A stretch of DNA of 64,000 bases from Platanthera guangdongensis (lineage: Eukaryota; Streptophyta; Magnoliopsida; Asparagales; Orchidaceae), in contig CM077167.1 of NCBI GenBank assembly GCA_039583875.1, positions 155,445,545 through 155,509,544 on the forward strand. The letters run 5' to 3'. Under the pieces are notes generated by a model, which was not told the DNA's origin, did no database searches, and was given only the letters and a program-made list of their open reading frames with translations. The position numbers and the translations under genes were made by a program. Positions 33,667-45,725 of this stretch are shown in pieces. Position 1 is the stretch's first letter. Every line of letters starts with the position of its first letter.

Positions 33667-35107
33667 TAACTACCAAAAGACATGCTAAAGTCTTTTAAAT
33701 TCCAAGAATTTCACAGGATAATGAACTGGACTCAACCAAGACAGTTGAGGCACTAGTTTGGTGTGGACTACCTCCAACCACTAGTATTGGACATTCTTTC
33801 AACAGGAAGGGAATGAATTCCCAAGATAAATTCCTGTCTAAAATAGTAGGAAAGGTGCTCCTCTACAAAACTGAAGCACATGACAAGATTTCTAATGTCA
33901 TGTTTAATCTCATGACTAGAATTATCTTCAAAATCAAAACTGATTGGAATAGAGTGTTGTTTGATAAGATTGTAGAAGGAATTCAGAAACACAATATGGG
34001 CAGAATAATTAATTTGTATCTGGTAAAGGTAATTCCAGACTGCATCAATCAGAAACATGGAACTAAGATTAATCATATGAGGAGAATGGACCTAAGAATT
34101 CTGTCTAGGTGAGAAAGAGTCTTGATTAAGAAAACTCCAGCTCCTAAGCAGAAAAAGGAGATAAAAGGTAAGAAATCAGTGCTAAAGGAAGTAGCATCCA
34201 CTAGTGATTCTGAAGAAGAGGTAAATTTCAGTTCAGATGAAAATCCAGAGGAAGTACAAGGCAGTTCTCCTAGGCAATTCCCTGAGACCAGCGCACAAGT
34301 GCCGGGGGAGATCATCCCAGAAAGAGAATTAGCTGAGGGGGAGAATCTCATTGAATTGTCAATGGATACAGCAATAACCATCATAATGGATGTGGTTCAA
34401 GACCTAGACAAGTCACAAGATCCTGCACATGAAATCTCTAATCAGGTGATGGGAGAAGAAAATCTACAAGAGACTAAAGAAGAAGTTCCAATGACCAAAG
34501 ATACAAATATTCAGGATTAGAGAATTGCAGATTCTCAGATTGAAATACATGAGGCTGACATTCATCATGCAGATATTACTATGGATAATATTCCTATTAA
34601 TCAAGAAGGTACAAGAATTGAGGGGGTGTTGTCCCTTGTTACTGAGAAAACCAAAGAGACACCTCAAGTTGAAGAGGTTAGTTCTTTTGACTCTGAGGAT
34701 GCAGATGCTTCTCAACAGAAGAAAAGAAAACTTTCTGCAATGAAGAAGAAGAGCAAGAGCTACAAGTAATATCTTCAGTCTGGACCACCATCTGCTCCTA
34801 CAATAGATCACAGCTCTTTGCTTGTGCAACTACAGATTATGCTTGATAAGCAAAGACAAAATTTAGAGAAATATGTGGATAAAAGAAACAAAGAGTTGTA
34901 ATTTCAGCTAGCCCAAGAGATCAAGTCAATAAGATTTGAAGTAAATCTTTTGAAAATTGAAATGACTTCATTCTTTGAGAAAAGGGCTCATGCAGTAGTT
35001 TATCTGGCAAAGCAACAACATGATGCCAAGAAAATACAAGATGATATGGCAATCAAGCAAGGTTGTGTCCTTGAAAATTAGAACAGACTGAATGAGAATC
35101 TGATAGT

Positions 35108-35112
35108 GATGT
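35108..35112. repeat. Target-site duplication of element F, left copy (GATGT)
   Basis: Precedes TGTTGGGTACATTGG. The right copy at 47880-47884 reads GATGC, one mismatch. Confidence 0.65.
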
Positions 35113-35257
35113 TGTTGGGTACATTGGAATATATGTACCTGATTTGAAGAAGCCTCACCCTACTCAATAATATACATCAAAGGTGTATTTGATGTGCTTT
35201 GAGTTTATTTGTGCAGGTTAAGTAATTGCAAGGAAAGCAAAAAGTTTCTAAGTCCAT

Positions 35258-36080
35258 GTGTCGACACCCAGAATAAAAGTGTCGACACTTGAGGAGGCTT
35301 GTGTCGACACCTAGAGAAGCAGTGTCGACACTTGGAGTAATTGTGTCGACACCAGGAATGCAGAGTCGACACCAGAAGAAAAGTGTCGACACATACAGGC
35401 TGTGTCGACACACAATGAAGAAATGTCTAAAGAATCAGTGTCGACACTTAGAAGCAGTGTCGACACTCAGAGAAACTTTGTCGACAGCAAATGTGTCGAC
35501 ACTAGAAGGCTGTGTCGACACTCAGCAAACTTCAACAAAGTTCAAGTACATGTGTCGACACTAGGAGGCTGTGTCGACACTCAACAAAACTTCAGCAAAG
35601 TTCAAGTACATGTGTCGACACTAGGAGGCTATGTCGACACCCAGCAAACTTCAACAAGTTTAAGTACAAGTGTCGACACAAAGGAGATGTGTCGACACTC
35701 AGCAAAGTCTCAACACATGAAGAATGTGTCGACACAAAGAAGATGTGTCGACACTCATCAAAAGTTTCAACACAGAAGACATGTGTCGACACAAAGAAGA
35801 TGTGTCGACACTTAGCAAGTTTCAACACAAGAGGATGTGTCGACACAAAGGAGTTGTGTCAACACTTAGTAGAAATCAACTAAGTATTGAAGAAGAAGGA
35901 CTTGTGTCGACACACAGAATCAGTGTCGACACATTCTGAAGAAGCAGTGTCGAGAAGTTATTTCAACAACACAAGGAGTTGTGTCGACACCATGAAGGCT
36001 AGTGTTGACACTTACTCTACTTGTGTCGACACTTGGTCTATTTGTGTCAACACTTAAAGACTATCTATCTCGACACTTTC
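35258..36080. repeat. LTR palindrome array of element F (GTGTCGACAC)
   Basis: More than 20 exact copies of the 10-base perfect palindrome GTGTCGACAC, spaced about 15-45 bases, plus variants. Most variants are GTGTCAACAC or GTGTTGACAC, i.e. C-to-T change at the central CpG. Spacers are partly repeated (for example CAAAGTTCAAGTACAT). Confidence 0.95.
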
Positions 36081-36210
36081 AGACAGTGATAGAGGTTTCA
36101 AGAAGTGACTGGATGACATGACAGCTGCCATTTCAACCGGTCAACTGCCACTGTCAGAGCCGTTGGAAAGTTGTTAGAAACTGGATCAGCCGGTCACCAT
36201 GAAGAAAGCT

Positions 36211-36218
36211 TATATAAA
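36211..36218 (+). promoter_or_regulatory. Candidate TATA box in the 5' LTR of element F
   Basis: TATATAAA in AAGCTTATATAAAGGC, about 130 bp after the array. A second candidate, TTATAAAAGC, lies near 36935. Which one is used cannot be decided from sequence. Confidence 0.6.
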
Positions 36219-37109
36219 GGCTTATTCCTTCAACAGAAATCGATGAACATAGCAATCAATGAAATGAGAAACAACAAACCAGAAGAAGACCTTCAAGTGA
36301 AGATCTAAGAAGTTGGAGAGAGAGAGCTCCTTCTAAGAAGACAGCTATTGAACCAGGCTGCCAAGAAAGTTTCAGATTAAGATCTGATTCTCAAGTCAGC
36401 AGTTGATTGAAGATCATCTGCATCGAGATACAACCCTACTGTGTTCTAATTCAAGAAGCTTTGAAGAAATCCAAGGGAGGTTGATCTCTGCAAAGTTCTT
36501 TCAAGAACTCATCAAGAAGCCAGTAAACTCAACTTTCTCAATCAGAGTTATGGTTATTAATCCTTGTACTTTTTATTTTCTGTAGGATCCTAAGGGATCT
36601 GAGTTGTAGGCCTATATTTATAAAGGCTGAGTGGTAGGGCTTTTATGCCTGAGTGTAAGAGATGCATTTCTCTGCGTGTAGGCCTTGTTGAAGGCTGAGT
36701 GTAGGCCTTGTTGAAGGCTGAGTGTAGGTTTTGGTGAAGACTGAGTGATAGGGCTTTTGTGCCTGAGTTGTAGGAGTGAGATCACTCTGAGTTGTAGGAA
36801 CCTATTTGTGGTTCTGAGTTGTAATATCTGAGGATCTGAGGAGTAGTGGAGAAGTTAGGCTGAATCTAGTACACTACTAGATAGGCGAAGAGGGAAAGTG
36901 GATGTACCCAGACCTTGGGGAACCATTATAAAAGCTGTGTGTACTCTGTGTGATTTATTCTGTGACTGCTGTGTTATATGTGCTGAATTGCTGTAGAGGA
37001 TTGCATAAACAGATCAAATAATTTAGTGTTTCTGCCTTAAAAGCTAAAAAGATTAAGTGCACCTATTCACCCCCCCCCCTCTAGGTGTTTAGGCACTGTT
37101 TCTTTCAAG

Positions 37110-37121
37110 TGGTATCAAAGC
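37110..37121 (+). other. Primer binding site of element F
   Basis: TGGTATCAAAGC two bases after the LTR end; one change from the usual TGGTATCAGAGC. Confidence 0.82.
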
Positions 37122-37197
37122 AGGGTTCCTCAAAAAGGACATAACAGTCTGAGTAAAGATCCTGTAGGCAGAATCAGTATAATCAAGAATCAAGAAA

Positions 37198-39237
37198 ATG
37201 GGTTCAACTGAGAATCACAAAGAGCTAGGATTCATGAAATTGCCAATCTGCAGAAAGGAGATCTTTGGCATTTGGAAAGAAATGGTTAGACTTTTTATGA
37301 AAGCCTCTGACCCAAGAATATACATTACTGTCAAAGAAGGGTCTTATGTGACAATGAAAGTATCTATTTTAGATGCCAATCATAGAACTCCTAAAGACTA
37401 TTCAGAAATGACCAAGGATGAAATAATTCTGGCCACTATGGACAAGAGGGCCCAGAATATTATTGTAAGTGCAATTGATGATGCTACATTTCAGAATCTG
37501 ATTCATTGTAAAACATCAAAAGAAATGTGGGACACACTGATAGTCTATATGGAGGGATCAGAAGAGGTAAGACAAGACATGATGTCTTTGTTAAACCAAG
37601 AGTATGAAAGCTTCAGACAAGGCAGGTCTGATAACATAACTGAATGCTACAAGAAATTCTATAGGATAGTCAATGAATTGATGTCCTATGGAAGAGAGTT
37701 CAGCAATTATGAATTGAATGATAAGTTCTTGAGATCTCTGACAAAGGACTGGGACACCAAGATTTGTGTCACAAGGGAAATGGCCAAATTAGCAGACATT
37801 CCTCCTCCAACTTTGTTTAGAAAACTGTTATCTTATGAGATGCAGTTAATGGTAAGGAAGGAGGAAGAAAAGACTACTAGGGTGGAGCACAAAGAAAGAG
37901 CTGTGGCCTTCAAAACTGAAGGCACTAGGAAATATAAAATCAAGTCTCCATCTCCACCTCAAAAAGTTTCTGAGGCTGAGACAGATACTTCAGATAGCAA
38001 GAAGTCAGAAAGCAGTGAAAGTGATGAAGACTTTGCTGCATTTACTAGGCACTTTCAGAAGTTTCTAAAGAAGAAGCAGTGGAGGTCCAATCCATCCACT
38101 TCACAGACAAAAGATGACTATTATCAGAACAGGAAGTCATCAAGGAATGACAGTAGAAAGTCCAAGTCTAGTAAAACTACATCCTCAAAGATAGTATGAT
38201 ATTGTTGCAATAGACAAGGACATGTAATAACTGATTGTCCAGAAAAGAGGAAAGAGTCCACTGACAAGAAAAAGGCACAGTTCAAGGGCAAAAAGGAAAG
38301 GTCATTTGTTGCCAAGAAGGATAAAAGTCTGACTGATATGTCATCTTCAGAAACAGATTCAGAAGTTGAAGCATATATTGGCTTGTTTGCTGAAGAAGAA
38401 GAAAATGAGTTCATGCAGCTAATGAACTCAATTTTTGAGCATGAGGACATTCAGTGCAAGGGACTGATGGCCTTATCAGAAGGAGACAAAATCCAGGATC
38501 AGCCTGAACCTAGTCAGGTACAAAGTTGTTCTTCAAGTTCAATTTCTAGTGCTGGATCAGAATCAGATACATTAGCATCAAGTGATGTGAGTGCATCTGA
38601 ATCTGAAGGAGACATTCATCAGTTGATTGATGAATATAGAGTATTGTTGCAGGCTTTGAAGAAATGCAAACTCTTGGCCAAGACTCAGGCTAAGGAGATT
38701 GCTAGTCTTAAAGTGGCTGCAACAGATTTTGACAAGTTATTAGATCAGAAATTAAATGAAATAGCCAGACTGAAGAATATTACAGTTATTCAGATGAGGA
38801 CTATTACATTTAAAAATGATCAAATTAGAAATCTGGAGATTAGTCTTCAGAAGGAGAGAGATATTGTAGCAAGTTTTTCTAAACCAAAATCTGTTTTACC
38901 TTTGATAGATGAGTTTGTACCTCATAAGGGTAAAACTGGATTGGGGTTTACAAAACCTGCCAGGACATTACAGTCCAAGTCTAAGGGCAAAGCCCCAGTA
39001 CTCAACAAGAAGCCTGTTGTAGATAAAACAGTCAGGGTTGTACCTAAACAAAGGTATAACAGATTTGAGTGCTGGTGTTGTGGCAAGGTAGGCCACTTTA
39101 CAATAGATTGTTGGCATAATTCAAGTGCCAAGGTGAGTAGCAAACTACCTGCTAGAAAAGCTACAGGTAGTTTTGTTAAGAGTCAGACTAACTTGCACCA
39201 AGGACCCAAGAATTATTTGGGTTCTAAGGTTAAGTAA
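37198..39237 (+). pseudogene. gag: Gag of element F, broken at the first zinc knuckle
   Basis: ATG at 37198 (MGSTENHKELGFMKLPICR). UBN2-type capsid core (MWDTLIVYMEGSEEVRQDMM) near residue 125. TGA at 38197-38199 falls where the first Cys of a CCHC knuckle is expected (remaining CCNRQGHVITDC). In the same region the frame continues from 38200, with acidic sequence, a coiled coil (about 38640-38870) and a second knuckle CWCCGKVGHFTIDC near 39070. It ends at TAA 39235-39237. Pol continues in the same frame, so gag and pol are separated by that single stop. Confidence 0.9.
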
Positions 39238-39243
39238 TCTGTT

Positions 39244-42200
39244 TTGCAGGTGAGTCCAAGTGGTCATGCCCCTATATGGTACTTGGACAGTGGATGTTCC
39301 AGGCACATGACTGGAACTAGGGGATTACTGAAGGACTATACACCAATCAAGGATGGTCCTAAGGTTACCTTTGGTGGTTCAGAAAAAGGAATCATCAAAG
39401 GCTTTGGTAACATTTCTAGCAACCTAATTACAATTACTCAAGTGGCTTATGTAAAGGGTTTGAAACATAACCTCATTATCATAAGTCAGCTGAGTGATTT
39501 AGGATATGACATCTCATTTGTCAAGGATGGTTGTCATATCAGTAGGTCAAGTGATCAAAAGATCATTCTGACAGGATATAGGAAGAGAAATGTTTATTGT
39601 CTAGACATTATGTGTGAGAACATAGTTTCTCCTATTTGTCTTGTAGCTGATGAGAAAGTCTCACATTGTGTTAAATGGCACAAGAGGCTGGCTCATCTTA
39701 ACTATAAGATAGTTGGCCAACTCTTTAGCAAAGAGTTAGTGAGGAATGGTCCTCAGGTTAAGTGTATAAAGGATGGGATATGCTCAGCTTGTCAGAAAGG
39801 CAAGCAGACCAGATCCACCTTTAATAGCATTGAGAACAAAGATGCTGTGAGGTGTCTATACCTCTTGCATATGGATCTTTTTGGTCCTATGCCAGTTCAC
39901 AGCCTAGGTAGGAAGGTCTACACATTTGTGGTTGTAGATGATTATTCAAGGTTTTCCTGGGTATTCTTCCTAAGGCAAAAATCTGAAACTCCTAATATCT
40001 TTTATAGTTTTGTCAAACAAATTCAGAATGAGTTAGATAGTACAGTGGTCAAAATAAGAAGTGATCATGGTACTGAATTCCAGTCTGATAGTATGACAAA
40101 GCCATGTGAAGAGTTTGGGATATTTCATAAATTTTCCTCACCAAGAACACCTCAGCAAAATGGTATTGCTGAAAGGAAAAATAGAACCTTGATAGAGACT
40201 GGTAGAATCCTATTGAGTGACACATCTCTCCTAGAATATTTCTAAGCTGAGGCAGTAAACACTGCTTGTCATGTGATTAATAGGGCTACTATCTCCAAGA
40301 GCCACAAGAAAACCCCCTATGAGATTGTGAAGGGCAGAAAACCAAATCTATCCTATTTCAGGATCTTTGGTTGTAAATGCTATATACTTAACAATGGTAA
40401 GTCTTATTAAACCAAGTTTGCTGCCAAATCCCAAGAGGGGATCTTTGTTGGGTACAGCAACAACAGTAAGGCTTATAGGGTCTACAACTTGACTACTCAA
40501 GTTGTAGAAGAGTCTGTTCATGTAGTTTTTGATGAAGCTATACTCATTAACAATGAATTGCCTAGAAGTGTTTGCAGCTCTACAGGTGTAACTGAGAAGA
40601 TGGACAAGCTTACTATTGAAGAAGGTTCTACTACAAGTCAGCAAGTGGATGATAGTGGCTGCTGTCCAGGGGGAGTACAAGATACTCCTGTTGCTGAAGA
40701 AGACCAAGAGGAGCAGCTGAATTAAGAAGTTGAAGGTGTACAACCTGAAGACAGGTTGCCTCCAGCAAATAGGAATTTGAAAGATCATCCAGCCAATCAA
40801 ATTATTGGAGATCTCAGACAAGGGGTACAAACAAGGAGCAGGAATCTAAGTTCAGTTCTCTACTCCAGCTTTCTATCCCAAGTAGAGCCAAAGAAATTTG
40901 AAGAAGCAATCCTAGACCCCCATTGGATTGAGGCAATGCAAGGAGAGCTGAACCAGTTCAAAAGATGCAAGGTCTGGGAGCTAGTTCCTAAACCAAAGGA
41001 TCACAACATAATTGGAACTAAGTGGATCTTTATGATTAATTTGGATAAAAATGGAGTAATTATAAAGAACAAAGCTAGACTTGTTGCAAAAGGATATAGG
41101 CAGGAAGAAGGTATAGATTTTGATCAGACCTTTGCTCTAGTAGCAAGACTGGAAGCAATAAGGATGTTCCTTGCCTATGCAACATTTCAAGGATTCAAGG
41201 TATATCAAATGGATGTTAAGTCAGCTTTTATGAATGGAAATCTGAAGGAAGAAGTCTATGTAGAACAGCCATCAGGTTTTGTTGATTCTACTAAACCTAA
41301 TTATGTTTATAGACTTAGGAAGGCTTTGTATGGGTTAAAACAAGCCCCTAGGGCTTGGTAACAAACCCTGTCTAGTTTCCTCATTGAGAATAAATTCACA
41401 AGGGGGAAAATAGACAAGACTCTATTCCTTAGGGAATCCAGAGGCAAGATTATCTTAGTCCAAATATATATAGATGACATAATATTTGGGTCTACAGAAA
41501 GTAGCCTTTGCAGAAAGTTTGCAAAACTAATGCAAGGACAATTTGAAATGAGTAGTATGGGGGAACTTAAGTTCTTCTTGGGTCTCCAAGTTAGACAGAC
41601 TGAGGATGGTTTATCCATATGCCAGTCTAAGTTCACCCGAAAATTGATAAGGAAGTATGGTATGGAATCATCCACTACCATGAAAACTCCTATGGGGTCA
41701 ACAATGTCTTTATGCAAAGATGATGCAGGGAAACCTGTAGATGAAACTTTGTATAGAGGGATAGTTGGCTCCCTACTATATTTGACTGCTAGTAGACCAG
41801 ATATCATGTATGCTACATGTGTCTGTACAAGGTATCAAGCTTGCCCTAAAGAATCTCACTTGACAGCAGTCAAAAGAATTTTGAGATATCTTAAGGGCAC
41901 TCCTTATCTAGGCCTTTGGTACCCTAAGAATGGAGATTTTGAACTGACATGTTATTCAGATGCAGATTTTACAGGCTGCAAGGAAGATAGAAAGAGTACA
42001 ACAGGTACCTGTCAATTTCTAGGTGGAAGGCTGGTATCATGGAGTAGCAAGAAGCAAACCAGTGTGGCTATCTCCACAGTTGAGTCAGAGTATGTTGCAG
42101 CAGGAAGCTGCTATGCACAACTACTATGGATACAACACCAGCTAGAAGATTATGGTATTCAAGTAAGTAGAACACCTTTATTTTGTGATTCTACAAGTGC

Positions 42201-42411
42201 TATTTCTATTGCAAATAATCCTGTCTCCCATAGTAGGACTAAGCACATAGAAATAAAGTACCATTTTCTAAGAGAACATGTGGAAAAAGGAGATATTTCA
42301 CTAGAGTATATTAATACAGATAATCAGCTAGCTGATATGTATACTAAGCCCTTAGATGAAACCAAATTCAATAAATTTAAAATTGAATTAGGGATGATAA
42401 ACTTAGAATAG
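39244..42411 (+). pseudogene. pol: Pol of element F, several stops (protease, integrase, RT, RNase H)
   Basis: Protease LDSGCSRHMTG near 39283. Integrase zinc finger HKRLAH...CSACQKGKQT. Integrase core MDLFGP (39872), RSDHGTEFQ (40061) and [11 protein letters not shown] (40160). TAA at 40243 replaces the Trp of WAEAVN, and further stops are at about 40408, 40724 and 41360. RT core reads YIDDIIFGS (near 41470) instead of the usual YVDD. RNase H is intact with YSDADFTGC and DSTSAISI. It ends IELGMINLE then TAG. Only a handful of point changes separate it from an open frame. Confidence 0.93.
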
Positions 42412-42435
42412 TTTACAAAAATTGGCTAAGTAAAA

Positions 42436-42780
42436 TAGTGTCGACACACAGAGTTATCTGTGTCGACACATAAAAGTGGTGTCGACATTTCAGAGAAATG
42501 GTGTCGACACATCTAGAAAGTCTGTGTCGACACCTCAGAAAATTAGTGTCGACACATGCAGTGTAGGTGTCGACACATCCAAGGTGGTGTCGACACTTAA
42601 GATTTACACAACATTAGTCTAGTAGAGTCTCGACTAAGTGTCGAGCTAAGTGGTGTCGACACATATACAAGTGTCGACATATATATTCTGTTGACTATAC
42701 TTGTGTCGACACATAGTTGTCGAGACGTTAGCAGTAAGTGTCGACACTTTTCAACAGTGTCGACACAATTTAAGTATTTT
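42436..42780. repeat. Pre-ORF3 palindrome array of element F (GTGTCGACAC)
   Basis: About twelve copies of GTGTCGACAC or one-base variants, the same motif as in F's own LTRs, lying between the pol stop and the ORF3 TATA box. Two further copies follow the TATA box (near 42838 and 42874). Confidence 0.92.
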
Positions 42781-42812
42781 GACGCGTCTTTTCATCTTCG
42801 ATTCTAGAAAGG

Positions 42813-42820
42813 TATAAATA
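42813..42820 (+). promoter_or_regulatory. Candidate TATA box of the ORF3 promoter in element F
   Basis: TATAAATA in AAAGGTATAAATAGG, 101 bp before the ORF3 ATG at 42921 and about 50 bp after the array. Confidence 0.65.
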
Positions 42821-42920
42821 GGTTTTCGCCATTGGTTGTCGACACGCTCACCAAAGTTTCGAGACCAAACTTGTGTGTCGACATCTCTCTTCTCTAAATT
42901 CAAAATTTCTTCAAACCCTA

Positions 42921-45725
42921 ATGGCGCCCAAGCTAGAAGAGAACATTAATGAAGGATATGAACTCGTGCGACATGCCTTTGATGACGCGGAACCCGAAAT
43001 CAAAGGTGTGGTAACCCTAATTACCGAGACTGGACTGGAATACCTTGTTTCAGAACCAATCAAGATCTGGAAGAAGGAGGTCCTAGAATTTTTGAGTGCA
43101 GCTTCACTTGACGATTCTGGACTCAAGATTAAGTCCAGAGTTCATGGAACCAAAGTTAAGATCACACAGAAAAGTCTGAGGAAGATACTTCAACTGTCAA
43201 GAACAAAAGAGGAAGAAGATGTATCTGCTTCTAAGACTAGAGAAGCATTGAGATGGTGTGTACTGGATTCAAACTTGAAAATTAGATCTGTTTTCAACAG
43301 GAAAGGAATGAACATCCAAGGAAAATTCTTGTCTGAAATAGTTGGCAATGTCATCCTGAGCAAGCCTGGAGGACATGACAGAATTTCAGCCCATATGTTC
43401 AATTTGATGATAAGGATTATCTTCAAACTTGATAATGATTGGTCTGCAGTTATGTTTGAAAAGATAAAAGAGAGTATGAAGAAGCCCAATCTGGGAAGAA
43501 TTCTGAGTTTATACCTAGCTGGAAGTATTCCAGAGGTGATGAATCAAGCAGCTGGTTCTAAGATAAATCACATGAGGAGAATGGATGTCAGAATTTTCTC
43601 AAGATGGGATAGGGTGCTGATAAAAGAAATGCCAACTCCAGTAAAGGACACAACTCAAAAGAATAAGAAGAAGATAGCCATTGTGGCTCAAGAATCCTCC
43701 AGCAGCTCTGAAAAGCAAGTGGTATTTAGTTCTGATGATGAACAGGGTGGAAATGCTGGACAGTCTCCAGCTAGACAAGAAGATGCTCAGAGGCAGGGGG
43801 AGCTACCACCAGCTAGCCCAATTCACCTGGATCCACTCCAGGGGAGCCTCTACTTGTGAAAGGGCTACCCAAACCATACTAGAGGTAATCACTGAAATTA
43901 ATCAATTAGATTTCACTATTGAGGATGAAGTTTTGACTGATTCATTACCTGATGTTCATTAGCAAACACAGATACAACCTCAACCCCAAGATGTTGTCAT
44001 GGAGGACACATCTGTTGCTGATACGGTGGTTGATGAGATAAGAGATTCTCCAGCCCTTCCTCAACAGGAATTTACATTAGAAGAGCTATTCCCTGATCTT
44101 GTACAGACAGATCTTGAGAGAGAAATAGCTGTTGTTGAGGGGGAGAAGGCAAATATTTAGGGGGAGCATGTGGAGATTATAGAGGAAACTGCAACCAAGG
44201 AGACTGAGGAGCCAAGAGATGCTGAAGGGCTAACAAGGACTGAGAAGGATTCACATCCTAGTCCTAAGGAAAGAGTAGACATAGTCAGCACATCTGCTTC
44301 AGAGGATGAAGAGGCTGTTAGAGCCAAGAAGAGGAAGTTCCAGGTCTTCAAGAGAAGAAGCCAGAACTATAAGAAAGCCCTACAGACAATTGCTCCACAG
44401 CCTGCCACCACTACTGATTACACTTCATTGATGGTGGCTTTACAAATTAAGTTGGATGAGCAAAGACAAGCTCTAGAAAAATATGTGGATGAAGGGCATA
44501 AATCCCTACAATTTGATCTAGCACAAGACATCAAGTCAATCAGATTTGAAGTGAATCTCAACAAAAAGGAAATGACTGATTGTTTCCATAAGGGAGGAAA
44601 TACAGTAGTCTATCTGGCCACACATCAAGAGAAAATAAAGACAAAACTTGATGACCTAGAAGTGAAGCAAGGCTATGTCCTGGAAAACCAGATAAGGATG
44701 AATGATAATCTCACTGCTTCACATAATGCCATAGTAACTGAAATGAAGAATATAGCTACTGGTCAGACTGCAGCAAGTGCTACTGCCAAGGCTGAATTTA
44801 ACAAGCAATTACAGGAGAGTCTCACTGCTGTGAAAACTGCCATTGAAGATTCTCAAAAGGCAATTACTGACAAGCTCCAAAGGTTAAAATCTTTCTATAA
44901 AGATGGAGTTAACTATCTGAATGCACAGATAAGATTTCAGAAAGATGATCTGAGGGATCATATAGAGAGAGAAGTCATAAAGGGGGAGAGGGTATTAGTC
45001 AAGGCAGGCTCTGATCATGCCAAATGGATTTCAAATTCCATCAGAGCCACCCTTGGATATCCACCCTTATGTGATGATGACAATGTTGCAGAGTCTGGAA
45101 TCAATCATGCATACCTTGGAGGAGAGCAAGCTGAAGTGGCTCAAGTGATATACCCTCCACCAGACTTTGACATGATACATCAAGAGATACAGTCTATGTA
45201 TAGTCCTCCTGAGGGAAACCAGAATGTCATCATAGAGAAAGTTGTCCAGCCTGTGCCAGAGGCAATACTAAAAGAACAAGAGGCTTTGTTAAAAGAACAA
45301 GAGGCTCAATTATCTAAGAAAAGATTCAGAGAGCAAGCTGAATTAAGGCCTGATTTTGAACAATGGAGCCCCACTTCCAGGAATATCATCTTGACTGCAT
45401 GGAAGGATGCTAAGGACAATGTCCTGGATAGAGGCAAGTGGTATTCTGACCTTGAGTGGAGGAAACATGAGAATATGCAAGAGGCCATGTACAATATAGA
45501 AGAAATGCTAAACTGGGAAAGCTACCTCCTAATGCACAGGAGCCTAGCAAGTATTTTCCCAAGCCTTATCACTATTTTGAAAGGCAGAAGATAAAGGCTG
45601 AAGAGTTGAAAAAGAAAGATCTCAAAGGAAAGAAGCCTGTTGCTGCCGATGATAATGAAGCTCCAGTTCGAGCAAAGATTCAATCTGGAAAGGGGATTGT
45701 AATCAAGGAACCAGAGCAGCCTTAG
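42921..45725 (+). pseudogene. ORF3 of element F (plant transposon protein / env-like third ORF), broken
   Basis: ATG at 42921 (MAPKLEENINEGYELVRHAF). The N-terminal domain to about residue 235 includes GKFLSEIVGNVILSKPGGHD, W, NLGRILSLYL and KINHMRRMDVRIFSRW, and is shared with A and D. An acidic Ser/Gln-rich linker follows. Breaks: a frameshift near 43850, TAG at about 43960 and 44158, and a frameshift near 45580. The block 44170-45594 is long, Lys/Glu/Gln-rich and largely coiled coil (about residues 440-700 of the whole). The C-terminus (KYFPKPYHYFERQ...IQSGKGIVIKE) is conserved in D. No membrane segment is seen, so a true envelope protein is unlikely. Function unknown. Confidence 0.82.

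Larger units (their letters stand above)
33662..35112 (+). pseudogene. ORF3 of element D, middle part
   Basis: Homologous to F ORF3 from its residue about 75 onwards: GMNSQDKFLSKIVGKVLL, MFNLMTRIIFK, NMGRIINLYL, then KINHMRRMDLRIL. TGA at 34110-34112 stands where F has TGG. Acidic Ser/Glu-rich sequence follows in a second open block (34122-34520), then a Lys-rich patch and a coiled-coil-like region to 35112 with further stops. Element F interrupts it. Confidence 0.85.
35113..37107 (+). repeat. 5' LTR of element F (1995 bp)
   Basis: Runs TGTTGGGTACATTGG...GTTTCTTTCA. From its start it has a GTGTCGACAC array (35258-36080), TATATAAA (36211), stretches of GGCTGAGTGTAGG direct repeats (about 36600-36830), the conserved GTGGATGTACCCAGAC block followed by TTATAAAAGC (about 36900-36945), and the C-tract with CTCTAGG at the end. 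Open frames inside the array are artefacts of the repeat. Confidence 0.94.

Noticed and set aside
35258..35300. GTCGAC repeats as cloning linker or vector artefact (SalI sites)
   Set aside because: The palindromes occur dozens of times in natural spacers, in two positions of one element and in a decayed form in a second element.
35402..35883. Open frames of about 120-140 codons across the GTGTCGACAC arrays on both strands
   Set aside because: They are produced by the repeat, which lacks stops in several frames; the peptides are only repeats of CVDT or CRH type and overlap each other.
35258..36080. CRISPR-like array (short repeats with spacers)
   Set aside because: Eukaryotic LTR context, 10-base palindromic repeat with irregular spacer lengths, the array duplicated in both LTRs, and no cas genes.
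39220..39260. Mini-intron between gag and pol of element F (GTTAAGT...TTTTGCAG|GT)
   Set aside because: It would be about 21 bases, far below plant intron size, and the same residues are coding in many copia relatives.
42921..45725. ORF3 as a true retroviral envelope gene
   Set aside because: No signal peptide, membrane segment or cysteine pattern is visible; the protein is acidic, Lys/Glu-rich and coiled coil. The label env-like is positional only.
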